The position numbers and the translations under genes were made by a program. A stretch of DNA of 17,426 nt, taken from Dehalococcoidia bacterium. Its GTDB lineage: Bacteria > Chloroflexota > Dehalococcoidia > UBA2979. The DNA lies in the NCBI GenBank assembly GCA_018700215.1, contig JABIST010000041.1:1-17426 (forward strand), written 5' to 3'. The notes under the pieces were generated by a model. The model searched no databases and was not told where the DNA came from. It saw nothing but the letters and a program-made list of their open reading frames with translations. Below are positions 1 through 6,132 of the stretch, piece by piece. Each line of letters starts with the position of its first letter. The stretch's first letter is position 1.

Positions 1-1
1 C

Positions 2-553
2 GTCCTCAACAGCTACTACCGAGGGCCAAACAACCTCACCGAGGACGCCATGGCCGCCTCAATCCGTGCCATCGAGCGGCTCGCCGGAGCGCTCGAGCCA
101 TCCACCGGCGATGGCGAATCCGTCGATGGCGACGAGACCCGCCGCCGGTTCATCGAGGCCATGGAAGATGACCTCGGCACCCCCGCCGCCCTCGCCGCCC
201 TCTTCGACCTTGCCCGCGCAATCAACCGCGGCCGTGACGAGGCTCGCGATGTGACAGCAGCACAGGCCACCCTCCGCGAACTCGCCGAAGTACTGGGCCT
301 CCAACTCCACTCCAGCAAGCCGGCCTCCGACACACTCGATGCCGTCGCATTGTCGAAATTGGCAGCGAATCTGGAAGTCGTCTGCAGCGGAACCGATGTG
401 GACTCCACGGTCGAGGCGCTGATCGAACGGCGTACCGCAGCTCGTGGCGAACGCAACTTCGCACTCGCGGATCAGATCCGCGACGAACTCGCCGTGCTGG
501 ACGTGATCCTGGAAGACACCGCAGACGGCACCCGCTGGTCTGCTCGGGGCTAG
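2..553 (+). CDS. cysS: Cysteinyl-tRNA synthetase, C-terminal part (5' truncated by window)
   Basis: This is the last 183 residues of a class I cysteinyl-tRNA synthetase, which charges tRNA-Cys in the cytoplasm. The frame is open from base 2. It begins with a segment reading LNSYYRGPNNLTEDAM, which matches the end of the catalytic core where it joins the helical DALR-type domain. A stretch FIEAMEDDLGTPAALAALFDLAR follows, a hallmark of the CysS helical bundle. The end carries the RNFALADQIRDEL and DTADGTRW elements typical of the CysS C-terminus. The HIGH and KMSKS motifs must lie outside the window. An ATG at 50 is internal, not the start. The gene ends with TAG shortly before a promoter for the tRNA-tuf operon, so it belongs to an upstream transcription unit. 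Identification is firm from the family-specific motifs. Confidence 0.93.
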   Translation, partial: VLNSYYRGPNNLTEDAMAASIRAIERLAGALEPSTGDGESVDGDETRRRFIEAMEDDLGTPAALAALFDLARAINRGRDEARDVTAAQATLRELAEVLGLQLHSSKPASDTLDAVALSKLAANLEVVCSGTDVDSTVEALIERRTAARGERNFALADQIRDELAVLDVILEDTADGTRWSARG

Positions 554-607
554 CCGCCGTCCGCCATCCGCAAGCGTGATGATCTGGCAGATCCGGGTGC
601 AGCCGCG

Positions 608-635
608 TTGACCGGCGGATCACCCTCGCTATAAT
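608..635 (+). promoter_or_regulatory. Sigma-70-type promoter of the tRNA-tuf operon
   Basis: TTGACC (608-613) and a perfect TATAAT (630-635) are separated by 16 bases. Transcription would start near 641-643, about 95 bases before the first tRNA. This is the best promoter on the plus strand of the window and fits the high expression needed for tRNAs, EF-Tu and ribosomal proteins. Seen directly; activity is inferred. Confidence 0.85.
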
Positions 636-646
636 CGAAAGTGGTG

Positions 647-668
647 CGCACCCCATCTTTGGGGTGCG
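647..668 (+). terminator. Hairpin after cysS and at the start of the tRNA operon transcript
   Basis: CGCACCCC (647-654) pairs perfectly with GGGGTGCG (661-668) around a six-base loop, giving an 8-bp stem followed by GTTTCATT. It could terminate cysS transcripts. It also lies about five bases after the predicted start of the tRNA-tuf transcript, so it may instead be a 5' stabilising hairpin or early attenuator. The U-run is short, so terminator strength is uncertain. Confidence 0.5.
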
Positions 669-736
669 TTTCATTCTGTCGCGTCAGTTGTGTGGTGCTT
701 GGTTTCAGGCGCCATCGTCATACGTGACGGGTTAGT

Positions 737-812
737 GCCCGAGTGGCGCAATGGCAGCGCAGCCGATTTGTAATCGGCAGGTTAGTGGGTTCGAATCCCC
801 TCTCGGGCTCCA
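737..812 (+). tRNA. tRNA-Thr (anticodon TGT)
   Basis: A 76-base cloverleaf. Acceptor GCCCGAG pairs with CTCGGGC, the discriminator is T, and CCA is encoded. The D-stem is GCGC/GCGC. Anticodon stem GCCGA/TCGGC encloses loop TTTGTAA, giving anticodon TGT at 769-771. The T-loop is TTCGAAT. The T-stem has one U/C mismatch (786/800) beside a G/U pair. It is first in the operon, as thrU is in the E. coli tufB operon. Confidence 0.95.
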
Positions 813-832
813 TGCCACGTCTGGGGATCATT

Positions 833-918
833 GCAGGGGTGGGAGAGTGGCTAATTCCAGCGGACTGTAAATCCGCCGCCTCACGGCTACGCAGGTTCGA
901 ATCCTGCCCCCTGCACCA
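833..918 (+). tRNA. tRNA-Tyr (anticodon GTA)
   Basis: An 86-base class II tRNA with a long variable arm. Acceptor GCAGGGG pairs with CCCCTGC, the discriminator is A, and CCA is encoded. Anticodon stem GCGGA/TCCGC encloses loop CTGTAAA with anticodon GTA (867-869). T-stem GCAGG/CCTGC has the standard loop TTCGAAT. It lies 20 bases after tRNA-Thr(TGT) and corresponds in order to tyrU of the E. coli tufB operon. Confidence 0.96.
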
Positions 919-1065
919 TCAAACCGAAGCTTGAACCCCAGCAAAACAAGGAGCGCGCCGAGTCAGGACACAACCAGCAGGGGCCGCCCAGATCGCAGAG
1001 TCAAGGCACTGGCCCTCAGCGCCGCGAACCGGCACACTATGAGGCCGGTCTCGCCCGGTTATGAG

Positions 1066-1140
1066 GCCCGCATAGCTCAGTGGTAGAGCGCGTTCTTGGT
1101 AAGAACGAGGTCATGAGTTCGACTCTCATTGTGGGCTCCA
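1066..1140 (+). tRNA. tRNA-Thr (anticodon GGT)
   Basis: A 75-base cloverleaf. Acceptor GCCCGCA pairs with TGTGGGC through one G/U pair, the discriminator is T, and CCA is encoded. Anticodon stem CGTTC/GAACG encloses loop TTGGTAA with anticodon GGT (1098-1100). It sits 100 bases before tuf, the position of thrT in E. coli. The 147 bases between tRNA-Tyr and this gene contain no tRNA, only a weak 6-bp hairpin (1028-1033 with 1044-1049). Confidence 0.96.
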
Positions 1141-1196
1141 TCTCGCTCAGGCCAGACCGCAAGAGAGTAAACAAACAAGACAGTGTTGATATGCGC

Positions 1197-1215
1197 GTCG
1201 GGCAGGATGCCCGAC
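1197..1215 (+). other. Hairpin in the tuf leader
   Basis: GTCGGGC (1197-1203) and GCCCGAC (1209-1215) form a 7-bp stem around AGGAT, 15 bases before the tuf ribosome binding site AGGAGA (1230-1235). No U-run follows, so it is not an intrinsic terminator. It may mark the processing point between tRNA and mRNA or shape tuf translation; function is inferred only. Confidence 0.45.
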
Positions 1216-1240
1216 CGACACGGAAGAGTAGGAGAGCCGC

Positions 1241-2440
1241 ATGGCCAAGGTCACGTTCGAGCGGACGAAGCCGCACGCAAACATCGGCACCATTGGTCAC
1301 GTGGACCACGGCAAGACCACGCTAACGGCAGCGATCACAAAGACGCTGGCTCTGCAGGGTGGCGCGGACTTCAAAGCGTTCGACCAGATCGATAACGCAC
1401 CGGAAGAGCGGGCGCGTGGTATCACCATCGCCATCTCCCACGTGGAGTATCAGACGGAGAACCGTCACTACGCCCATGTGGACTGCCCCGGTCACGCGGA
1501 CTACATCAAGAACATGATCACCGGTGCCGCCCAGATGGACGGCGCAATCCTCGTGGTTGCCGCCCCGGACGGTCCCATGCCGCAGACCCGCGAGCACCTC
1601 TTGCTCGCCCGTCAGGTGGAGGTCCCCTACATCGTTGTCTTCCTGAACAAGGTTGACCAGATGGAAGACGAAGAACTGCTGGAGCTGGTTGAGATGGAGC
1701 TGCGAGAGCTGCTCTCCGACAACGGCTTCGACGGCGACAACGTGCCGATCGTTCGCGGCTCCGCTCTCGCGGCCCTCGAAAGCGACTCGACCGACGTCAC
1801 CTCCGCCGAGTACGCACCCATCCTCGAGCTGATGGCTGCGGTCGACTCCTACATCCCGCAGCCGGAGCGCCCGAAGGACCAGCCGTTCCTGATGGCCATC
1901 GAAGATGTCTTCGGCATCAAGGGCCGCGGTACCGTGGTCACCGGTCGCATCGAGCGCGGCATCGTCAACGTCGGTGAGTCCATCGAAATCATCGGCCTCA
2001 AGGACACCAACACGACCACCGTCACCGGTGTCGAGATGTTCAACAAGACCCTCGACCAGGGCGAGGCTGGCGACAACGTCGGCTGCCTCCTCCGTGGCGT
2101 CGAGCGTGATGACATCGAGCGCGGCCAGGTACTGGCAGCCCCCGGCTCCATCACCCCTCACCGCAAGTTCAAGGGCCAGGTCTACATCCTCTCGAAGGAA
2201 GAAGGCGGCCGTCACACGCCGTTCTTCAACGGCTACCGCCCGCAGTTCTACGTCCGCACCACGGACGTCACCGGTATGGCCACGCTGCCTGAAGGCACCG
2301 AAATGGTCATGCCCGGCGACGACGTCGAACTCAACATCGAACTGGTCTCGCCAATCGCCATCGAGGACGGCCTCCGCTTCGCAATTCGCGAAGGTGGCCG
2401 CACCGTCGGCGCAGGCGTCGTCACCGAAATCGTCGAGTAG
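1241..2440 (+). CDS. tuf: Elongation factor Tu
   Basis: A 399-residue EF-Tu, the GTPase that delivers aminoacyl-tRNA to the ribosomal A site. G1 is GHVDHGKT at residues 19-26, the switch I threonine lies in GITI (residue 62), G3 is DCPGH at 81-85, G4 is NKVD at 136-139, and the SAL motif is near 174. Domains II and III follow, with characteristic stretches such as GRGTVVTGRIERG and PQFYVRTTDVTG. Length is within the usual 390-410. ATG at 1241 is set by AGGAGA six bases upstream and the invariant MAK start. Co-transcription with the three upstream tRNAs and downstream rpmG-secE-nusG is likely, since no promoter is apparent in between. A proline (APDGPMPQ, residue 109) replaces the commoner alanine or threonine near the switch II side, a mild oddity. 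Confidence 0.98.
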   Translation: MAKVTFERTKPHANIGTIGHVDHGKTTLTAAITKTLALQGGADFKAFDQIDNAPEERARGITIAISHVEYQTENRHYAHVDCPGHADYIKNMITGAAQMDGAILVVAAPDGPMPQTREHLLLARQVEVPYIVVFLNKVDQMEDEELLELVEMELRELLSDNGFDGDNVPIVRGSALAALESDSTDVTSAEYAPILELMAAVDSYIPQPERPKDQPFLMAIEDVFGIKGRGTVVTGRIERGIVNVGESIEIIGLKDTNTTTVTGVEMFNKTLDQGEAGDNVGCLLRGVERDDIERGQVLAAPGSITPHRKFKGQVYILSKEEGGRHTPFFNGYRPQFYVRTTDVTGMATLPEGTEMVMPGDDVELNIELVSPIAIEDGLRFAIREGGRTVGAGVVTEIVE

Positions 2441-2449
2441 GTACGGGCC

Positions 2450-2614
2450 ATGGCGAAAAAGGGCGATCGCGACCACATCAAACTGGCAAGCAAAGACTGC
2501 CCCGGCACGGTCTATCACACGAAGAAAAACAAGCGGAACGATCCGGACCGCATTGAATTGAAGAAGTACTGCCCGCAGACCCGCTCAGTGCAGGTCTTCC
2601 GGGAAGCGCGCTAA
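2450..2614 (+). CDS. rpmG: 50S ribosomal protein L33
   Basis: This 54-residue ORF starts with ATG nine bases after the tuf stop and ends with TAA at 2612-2614. It reads as bL33: a lysine-rich start, YHTKKNKRNDPDRIELKKYCP in the centre, and a VFREAR tail, matching the TTKNKR..P..LELKKY..P signature of the family. bL33 sits near the E site of the large subunit. The zinc-ribbon form has two CxxC pairs. Here each pair keeps only one cysteine (Cys17 and Cys41), with serine and threonine at the lost positions, so zinc binding by the usual four-cysteine site is not possible. tuf-rpmG-secE-nusG is a common bacterial order. Confidence 0.95.
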   Translation: MAKKGDRDHIKLASKDCPGTVYHTKKNKRNDPDRIELKKYCPQTRSVQVFREAR

Positions 2615-2632
2615 GCGCCAACGGATCGACCG

Positions 2633-2649
2633 CGCGGGCGGTACCCGCG
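2633..2649 (+). other. Small hairpin between rpmG and secE
   Basis: CGCGGG (2633-2638) pairs with CCCGCG (2644-2649) around a five-base loop. There is no U-run. It lies in the 50-base spacer before secE and may be a processing or stability element; no function can be assigned from sequence. Confidence 0.3.
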
Positions 2650-2664
2650 GATGGAGTTGCGACG

Positions 2665-2988
2665 ATGGGCCGAGAGGCTCGCCGGGCTCAGGCCCGCGCG
2701 GAACGGCGAGCAAAACGTGGCCAGGGCTCAACCGCCCGGACGCGTAACCCGGCCGCAACAGCGGCCCAGCCGTCGCATGTCGATCAGGCTCGGTCTCGGG
2801 GCTCGTTCCTGAAGCCAGCCTGGATCGTGGACATCATCAGCGAACTGCGGAAGGTCACCTGGCCATCGCGCCAGGAAGTCGGTTACTTGACCACCGTGGT
2901 GATCATCGTCTCGCTGATCGTCGGGGCAATCCTCGGCACAGCAGACCTCGGGTTTGGCTGGTTCGTCGAGCAGACGATCCTTCGGTAG
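2665..2988 (+). CDS. secE: Preprotein translocase subunit SecE
   Basis: A 107-residue SecE, the essential small membrane subunit of the SecYEG translocon. Residues 1-50 are a basic, disordered Arg/Ala/Gln-rich extension, longer than in minimal SecE proteins. The amphipathic hinge helix carries the family signature ELRKVTWPS at 60-68. One transmembrane segment runs from about 74 to 92, and the C-terminal region GFGWFVEQTILR is also typical. This is the single-span form usual outside the enterobacteria, which have three spans. ATG at 2665 has a GGAG-type site upstream (about 2653). It is followed nine bases later by nusG, whose ribosome site overlaps the secE stop, so the two are translationally coupled. 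Confidence 0.96.
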   Translation: MGREARRAQARAERRAKRGQGSTARTRNPAATAAQPSHVDQARSRGSFLKPAWIVDIISELRKVTWPSRQEVGYLTTVVIIVSLIVGAILGTADLGFGWFVEQTILR

Positions 2989-2997
2989 GAGCAGCGC

Positions 2998-3609
2998 GTG
3001 GTAAAGCAAGCGAACCCAACCGAGGGCGAATCCCCCGATGACGGCGTGATCGATCTCGGTCTCGACGCCACAGATGGTCGTGCCTGGTACATCGTGCAGA
3101 CCTACTCGGGCTATGAGAACAAGGTGAAGCTGGACCTCGAACAGCGGATCCGCTCCATGGACATGTCTGACCGAATCTTCAACGTCGTCGTCCCAACCGA
3201 GGACGAAATCGAGATTCGCGACGGCCAGCGGAAGACCGTTTCCAAAAAACTCTTCCCTGGCTACGTATTCGTGCAAATGGTGATGGATGACGACACCTGG
3301 TACGTGGTTCGCAACACCCCGGGAGTGACCGGCTTCGCCGGCACAACCATGGACGAGCGCGCCAAACCAACGCCGTTGCCAGACACCGAGGTGGAACAGA
3401 TCCTCCGCCAGATGCAGTCGGCCCAACCCAAGATCAACATCGGCTTCGCCGAAGGCGAAACCGTGCTGGTCACGGACGGTCCGTTCAGCGACATGATTGG
3501 AACCGTGGACACAATCGACCTCGACCGTGGTCGTGTTCGCGTGATGGTATCGATGTTCGGCCGGGACACCCCGGTCGAACTAGACTTCCTACAGGTTGAG
3601 AAGCAGTAG
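2998..3609 (+). CDS. nusG: Transcription termination/antitermination protein NusG
   Basis: A 203-residue NusG, which binds RNA polymerase to modulate pausing, Rho termination and transcription-translation coupling. The N-terminal NGN domain spans about 28-118, with WYIVQTYSGYENKV (30-43) and LFPGYVFVQM (85-94). The C-terminal KOW domain spans about 148-183, with EGETVLVTDGPFSDMIGTV. A short acidic lead (residues 8-26) precedes the NGN fold. The start is GTG at 2998, chosen because AGGAG (2987-2991), overlapping the secE stop, is correctly spaced. The gene follows secE as in most bacteria and precedes rplK. Confidence 0.97.
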   Translation: MVKQANPTEGESPDDGVIDLGLDATDGRAWYIVQTYSGYENKVKLDLEQRIRSMDMSDRIFNVVVPTEDEIEIRDGQRKTVSKKLFPGYVFVQMVMDDDTWYVVRNTPGVTGFAGTTMDERAKPTPLPDTEVEQILRQMQSAQPKINIGFAEGETVLVTDGPFSDMIGTVDTIDLDRGRVRVMVSMFGRDTPVELDFLQVEKQ

Positions 3610-3633
3610 CGACGGCGATTCCGAAGCGCTGAA

Positions 3634-3650
3634 CCGCGACTGATGCGCGG
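3634..3650 (+). promoter_or_regulatory. Candidate hairpin in the rplK leader
   Basis: CCGCG (3634-3638) and CGCGG (3646-3650) enclose loop ACTGATG, 22 bases before rplK. In many bacteria L1 represses its own operon by binding the L11 mRNA leader. This small hairpin is the only structure I can see in the 62-base spacer, so it is a candidate site. I could not match it to a defined L1-binding consensus; weak evidence. Confidence 0.25.
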
Positions 3651-3671
3651 ACGAGTAATTGGTGGGGTGAG

Positions 3672-4094
3672 ATGGCAAAGAAAGTCCGAACAGTCCTGAC
3701 TCTGCAGATCCAGGCAGGATCTGCAAACCCGGCGCCGCCTGTGGGTACTGCCCTTGGGCCGCACGGGCTCAACATCATGGATTTCTGCAAGGCCTACAAC
3801 GAGCAGACCCGTGACCAGAGTGGCCAGGTGATCCCCGCAAAGATCACCATTTACGAAGACCGGTCATTCAGCTTCGTGCTGAAGACGCCTCCGGCGTCTG
3901 ACCTGCTGCGCCGAGCAGCCGGTGTCCCCAAGGGCTCGGCCAGCCAGCTCCAGATCAACGTCGGCTCCGTGTCCAAGGCACAGGTTCGCGAAATCGCACA
4001 GGTAAAGATGCCTGACCTGAACACCTCGGACATGGACCAGGCAATGAAAATCGTCGAAGGCACCGCGCGCTCCATGGGAATTGAGGTCAAGTAG
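3672..4094 (+). CDS. rplK: 50S ribosomal protein L11
   Basis: A 140-residue uL11, part of the GTPase-associated centre of the large subunit. The N-terminal domain holds the proline-rich hinge with PAPPVGTALGPHGLNIMDFCKAYN. The C-terminal rRNA-binding domain contains FVLKTPPASDLLRRAAG and ends with the family-typical GTARSMGIEVK. Length is normal. ATG at 3672 follows a purine-rich GGTGGGGTGAG stretch. The gene is two bases upstream of rplA, so the pair is translationally coupled, as expected for the L11 operon in which L1 is the autogenous regulator. Confidence 0.98.
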   Translation: MAKKVRTVLTLQIQAGSANPAPPVGTALGPHGLNIMDFCKAYNEQTRDQSGQVIPAKITIYEDRSFSFVLKTPPASDLLRRAAGVPKGSASQLQINVGSVSKAQVREIAQVKMPDLNTSDMDQAMKIVEGTARSMGIEVK

Positions 4095-4096
4095 TC

Positions 4097-4816
4097 ATGC
4101 CCAAGCTAGGGAAACGAACCATCGCCGCGCGTGAGCGCGTGGACGAAAACGAACTCTACGAGCCAGCCAATGCGGTCGTGCTCGTCAAAGAGAACGCAAC
4201 CGCCAAGTTCGACGAAACCGTTGAACTCCACCTCAAGACCGGCCTCGATGGTCGCCACGCCGACCAGCAGATTCGCGGCTCCGTCGTACTACCGCACGGC
4301 ATCGGCCGCGAACTCCGCGTGCTCGTCTTCGCCGAAGGCGAAGCAGCCACGCTCTCGATCGAAGCTGGTGCCGACGAAGTCGGCGGCGACGAGCTGATCC
4401 AGCGGGTCGCCGATGGTTACCTGGACTTCGATGTCGCACTCGCCCAGCGAGAGCTGATGGGCAAGGTTGGTAGCCTCGGTCGCATACTCGGACCTCGTGG
4501 TCTCATGCCAAACCCGCGCACCAACACCGTGCTTCTCACCGGAGACCTGGCGCGTGGTGTGAAAGAGGCGAAGGCTGGGCGCGTCGACTTCCGCCTGGAC
4601 CGCACCAACCTCCTGCACTGCATCATCGGCAAGGCCTCGTTCGAGCCAGACAAGCTCGTCGACAACCTGCGAGCAATGATCGGTGAGATCGTTCGTTCGC
4701 GCCCCACCGGCACCAAAGGTCAGATGATCCGTGGCGCCACGCTCACCTCCACCATGGGGCCGGGCGTCGGCCTGGACGTCGGTCAGATGCTCGCGTTGGC
4801 CGCGGAGTCCGCATAA
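4097..4816 (+). CDS. rplA: 50S ribosomal protein L1
   Basis: A 239-residue uL1, the mobile L1-stalk protein that helps release deacylated tRNA and often represses its own operon mRNA. Family segments are present: KFDETVELHLKTGLD near residues 37-51, the GRILGPRGLMPNPRTNTV loop, and the KAGRVDFRLDRTNLLHCIIGKASF region of the C-terminal half. The segment RTNLLHCIIGK departs from the usual KAGIVHAPIGK, a conservative local divergence. ATG at 4097 is two bases after the rplK stop, with a GAGG site inside rplK. It is followed by a 264-base spacer holding the L10 leader. Confidence 0.97.
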   Translation: MPKLGKRTIAARERVDENELYEPANAVVLVKENATAKFDETVELHLKTGLDGRHADQQIRGSVVLPHGIGRELRVLVFAEGEAATLSIEAGADEVGGDELIQRVADGYLDFDVALAQRELMGKVGSLGRILGPRGLMPNPRTNTVLLTGDLARGVKEAKAGRVDFRLDRTNLLHCIIGKASFEPDKLVDNLRAMIGEIVRSRPTGTKGQMIRGATLTSTMGPGVGLDVGQMLALAAESA

Positions 4817-4846
4817 CAACCCACGCAAGAGCGTCATTGAAACCCC

Positions 4847-5015
4847 CGGGGTGCTCGCCTAGACCGGAAGGCCTGCACCCCGCACACTAAGTCACCTCGG
4901 CGTTCGCGCCGGGACCGCCAGAGACCACGGGTCCCGCAAGGGATAACGACCAAGAGTCACCCGTACAGGTGGGGCACAAAGTGCAACACGAGCGCCCACG
5001 GGCACTCGCCTCGCA
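4847..5015 (+). promoter_or_regulatory. Ribosomal protein L10-type mRNA leader
   Basis: The 264-base gap before rplJ is highly structured. The first element is CGGGGTGC (4847-4854) with GCACCCCG (4875-4882), containing an inner GCCT/AGGC stem (4857-4860 with 4869-4872) across a small internal loop. Next comes a 7-bp stem closed by a TTCG tetraloop (4896-4902 with 4907-4913). GGTGGGGC (4968-4975) can pair either with CACC upstream (4958-4961) or with the 5' arm of the downstream terminator. Position, size and internal-loop helix fit the known autoregulatory L10(L12)4-binding leader of rplJL operons. Which bases L10 contacts is inferred, and the 5' boundary is uncertain. Confidence 0.75.
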
Positions 5016-5048
5016 CGCCCTCACCGCTTGGCGGAGAGGGCGTTTTTT
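5016..5048 (+). terminator. Intrinsic terminator (attenuator) before rplJ
   Basis: CGCCCTC (5016-5022) pairs with GAGGGCG (5036-5042). Across an A/A mismatch, CCGC (5024-5027) pairs with GCGG (5031-5034) around a three-base loop. Six consecutive T follow (5043-5048). This is the strongest Rho-independent terminator in the window, and it lies only 32 bases before the rplJ start, in a leader rather than at an operon end. It is therefore best read as a regulated attenuator. Confidence 0.88.
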
Positions 5049-5080
5049 GTGCGTCAAACACGCACAAGCGAGGAGAGCTG

Positions 5081-5620
5081 ATGCCGACCCCGAAGAAGAT
5101 CGAGCAGGTCGCCGAACTCAAAGATCGCATCTCCCGTGCGGAGATCGCCATCGCCGCGAGTTACCAGGGCACCAGCGTCGCAGAGCAGGTCGCCCTGCGA
5201 AGCGCGCTACGCGAAGCCAATGCTGAGATGCGTGTCGTCAAGAACACGCTCCTCAAGATCGCAGCAACCGATGCTGGCCTCGCTCAGTTCGCCGAACTGG
5301 CGGACGGACCAACCGCCGTCGTGTTCGGGTTTGACGACCTGGTCGCGCCGGCACGAGCACTGGCCAACTACATCAAGGACAACGCCGGCACCGCTGTCGA
5401 GATTCGACGCGCGGTCGTTTCCGGCGAAGTCGTCGATGCCGCATATGTCATGGACCTGGCCACCGTGCCATCCAGAGAAGAGCTGCTCTCACGGATCGCT
5501 GGCGGTCTCGTCGGCAAGGTGCGAGAGCTCATGATGCTGCTAGACGGCACAACACGAGAATTCGCCGGGCTGCTTGAGGCTCGCGCGGTGCAATTGGAGT
5601 CTGAAGGCGAAGCCGGCTAG
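5081..5620 (+). CDS. rplJ: 50S ribosomal protein L10
   Basis: A 179-residue uL10, the stalk base that binds L11-bound rRNA and carries L7/L12 dimers. The N-terminal rRNA-binding domain contains VAELKDRISRAEIAIAASYQGTSV and the diagnostic MRVVKNTLLKIAA (residues 50-62), followed by GPTAVVFGFDD. The C-terminal helix that recruits L12 dimers begins near ATVPSREELLSRIAGGL and continues to the end. ATG at 5081 is preceded by AGGAGAG (5071-5077). The gene lies directly downstream of an intrinsic terminator in its leader, so expression should depend on attenuation, presumably by L10-L12 itself. rplL follows after 63 bases. Confidence 0.97.
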   Translation: MPTPKKIEQVAELKDRISRAEIAIAASYQGTSVAEQVALRSALREANAEMRVVKNTLLKIAATDAGLAQFAELADGPTAVVFGFDDLVAPARALANYIKDNAGTAVEIRRAVVSGEVVDAAYVMDLATVPSREELLSRIAGGLVGKVRELMMLLDGTTREFAGLLEARAVQLESEGEAG

Positions 5621-5683
5621 CCGGGCGCTGTTTATCACCAAGCCAGATGAGCGGCGGCTCACAGCCGCAGCAGGAGGAATCAC

Positions 5684-6058
5684 ATGAGCACAGTTGACGA
5701 CGCACTGGAGATCATCAAAGGGATGACGCTCCTGGAGCTGCGGGACCTGAACAAGGCAATCGAAGAAGAGTTCGGCGTAACCGCAGCTGCCCCCATGGCC
5801 ATGGCTGCCCCGGCCGCCGGTGGCGGCGGCGAAGCTGCCGAAGCGCAGTCCGAGTTCGACGTCATCCTCAAGGACTTCGGCGCGAACAAGATCAACGTCA
5901 TCAAGGCCGTCCGTGAACTCACCTCCCTCGGTCTCAAGGACGCCAAGGACCTCGTCGAGGCTGCACCCAAGGCTGTGCGCGAAGGCGTGCCGAAGGATGA
6001 GGCCGACGCCGCCAAGGCGAAGCTTGAAGAGGCCGGCGCAACCGTCGATCTCTCCTAA
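5684..6058 (+). CDS. rplL: 50S ribosomal protein L7/L12
   Basis: A 124-residue bL12, the multicopy acidic stalk protein that recruits translational GTPases. The N-terminal dimerisation helix region covers about 1-32. A flexible Ala/Pro/Gly-rich hinge lies at about 33-54. The globular C-terminal domain starts at EFDVILKDFGANKINVIKAVRELTSLGLKDAKDLVE, the surface that contacts EF-Tu and EF-G. Length is normal. A strong AGGAGG (5672-5677) six bases before ATG matches the need for four or more copies per ribosome. A small GCGGC/GCCGC hairpin (5654-5658 with 5664-5668) sits just upstream in the spacer. Unlike in many bacteria, rpoB does not follow. Confidence 0.98.
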   Translation: MSTVDDALEIIKGMTLLELRDLNKAIEEEFGVTAAAPMAMAAPAAGGGGEAAEAQSEFDVILKDFGANKINVIKAVRELTSLGLKDAKDLVEAAPKAVREGVPKDEADAAKAKLEEAGATVDLS

Positions 6059-6078
6059 CAAATACTGCCAATTTTCCA

Positions 6079-6118
6079 ACGTGTCCTCGGTACCTGATGC
6101 TGGGTGCCGGGGGCACGT
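6079..6118 (+). terminator. Long hairpin after rplL, probable operon terminator
   Basis: Bases 6079-6094 pair without interruption with 6103-6118, a 16-bp stem including a few G/U pairs, closed by an eight-base loop. It starts 21 bases after the rplL stop and ends 15 bases before the next gene. No U-run follows, so termination may be inefficient or the hairpin may protect the rplL mRNA 3' end. The stem is seen directly. Confidence 0.6.
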
Positions 6119-6132
6119 GATACGCTCCGGTC

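Noticed and set aside
1322..2518. 398-codon open frame on the minus strand opposite tuf
   Set aside because: It lies antisense to a certain EF-Tu gene, has an Asp/Val/Leu-rich composition typical of the complement of a GC-biased gene, and has no recognisable domain.
4837..4865. Possible promoter TTGAAA...TAGACC before rplJ
   Set aside because: The -10 is poor, and a start near 4872 would cut the first L10-leader helix in half, so the match is likely fortuitous.
4957..5151. 64-codon minus-strand frame across the L10 leader
   Set aside because: It overlaps the structured leader and terminator and the start of rplJ, and it has no ribosome site or family features.
6118..6123. TGATAC as a -10 element for the LysM gene
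   Set aside because: It overlaps the end of the rplL hairpin and has no matching -35, so it cannot be supported beyond chance.
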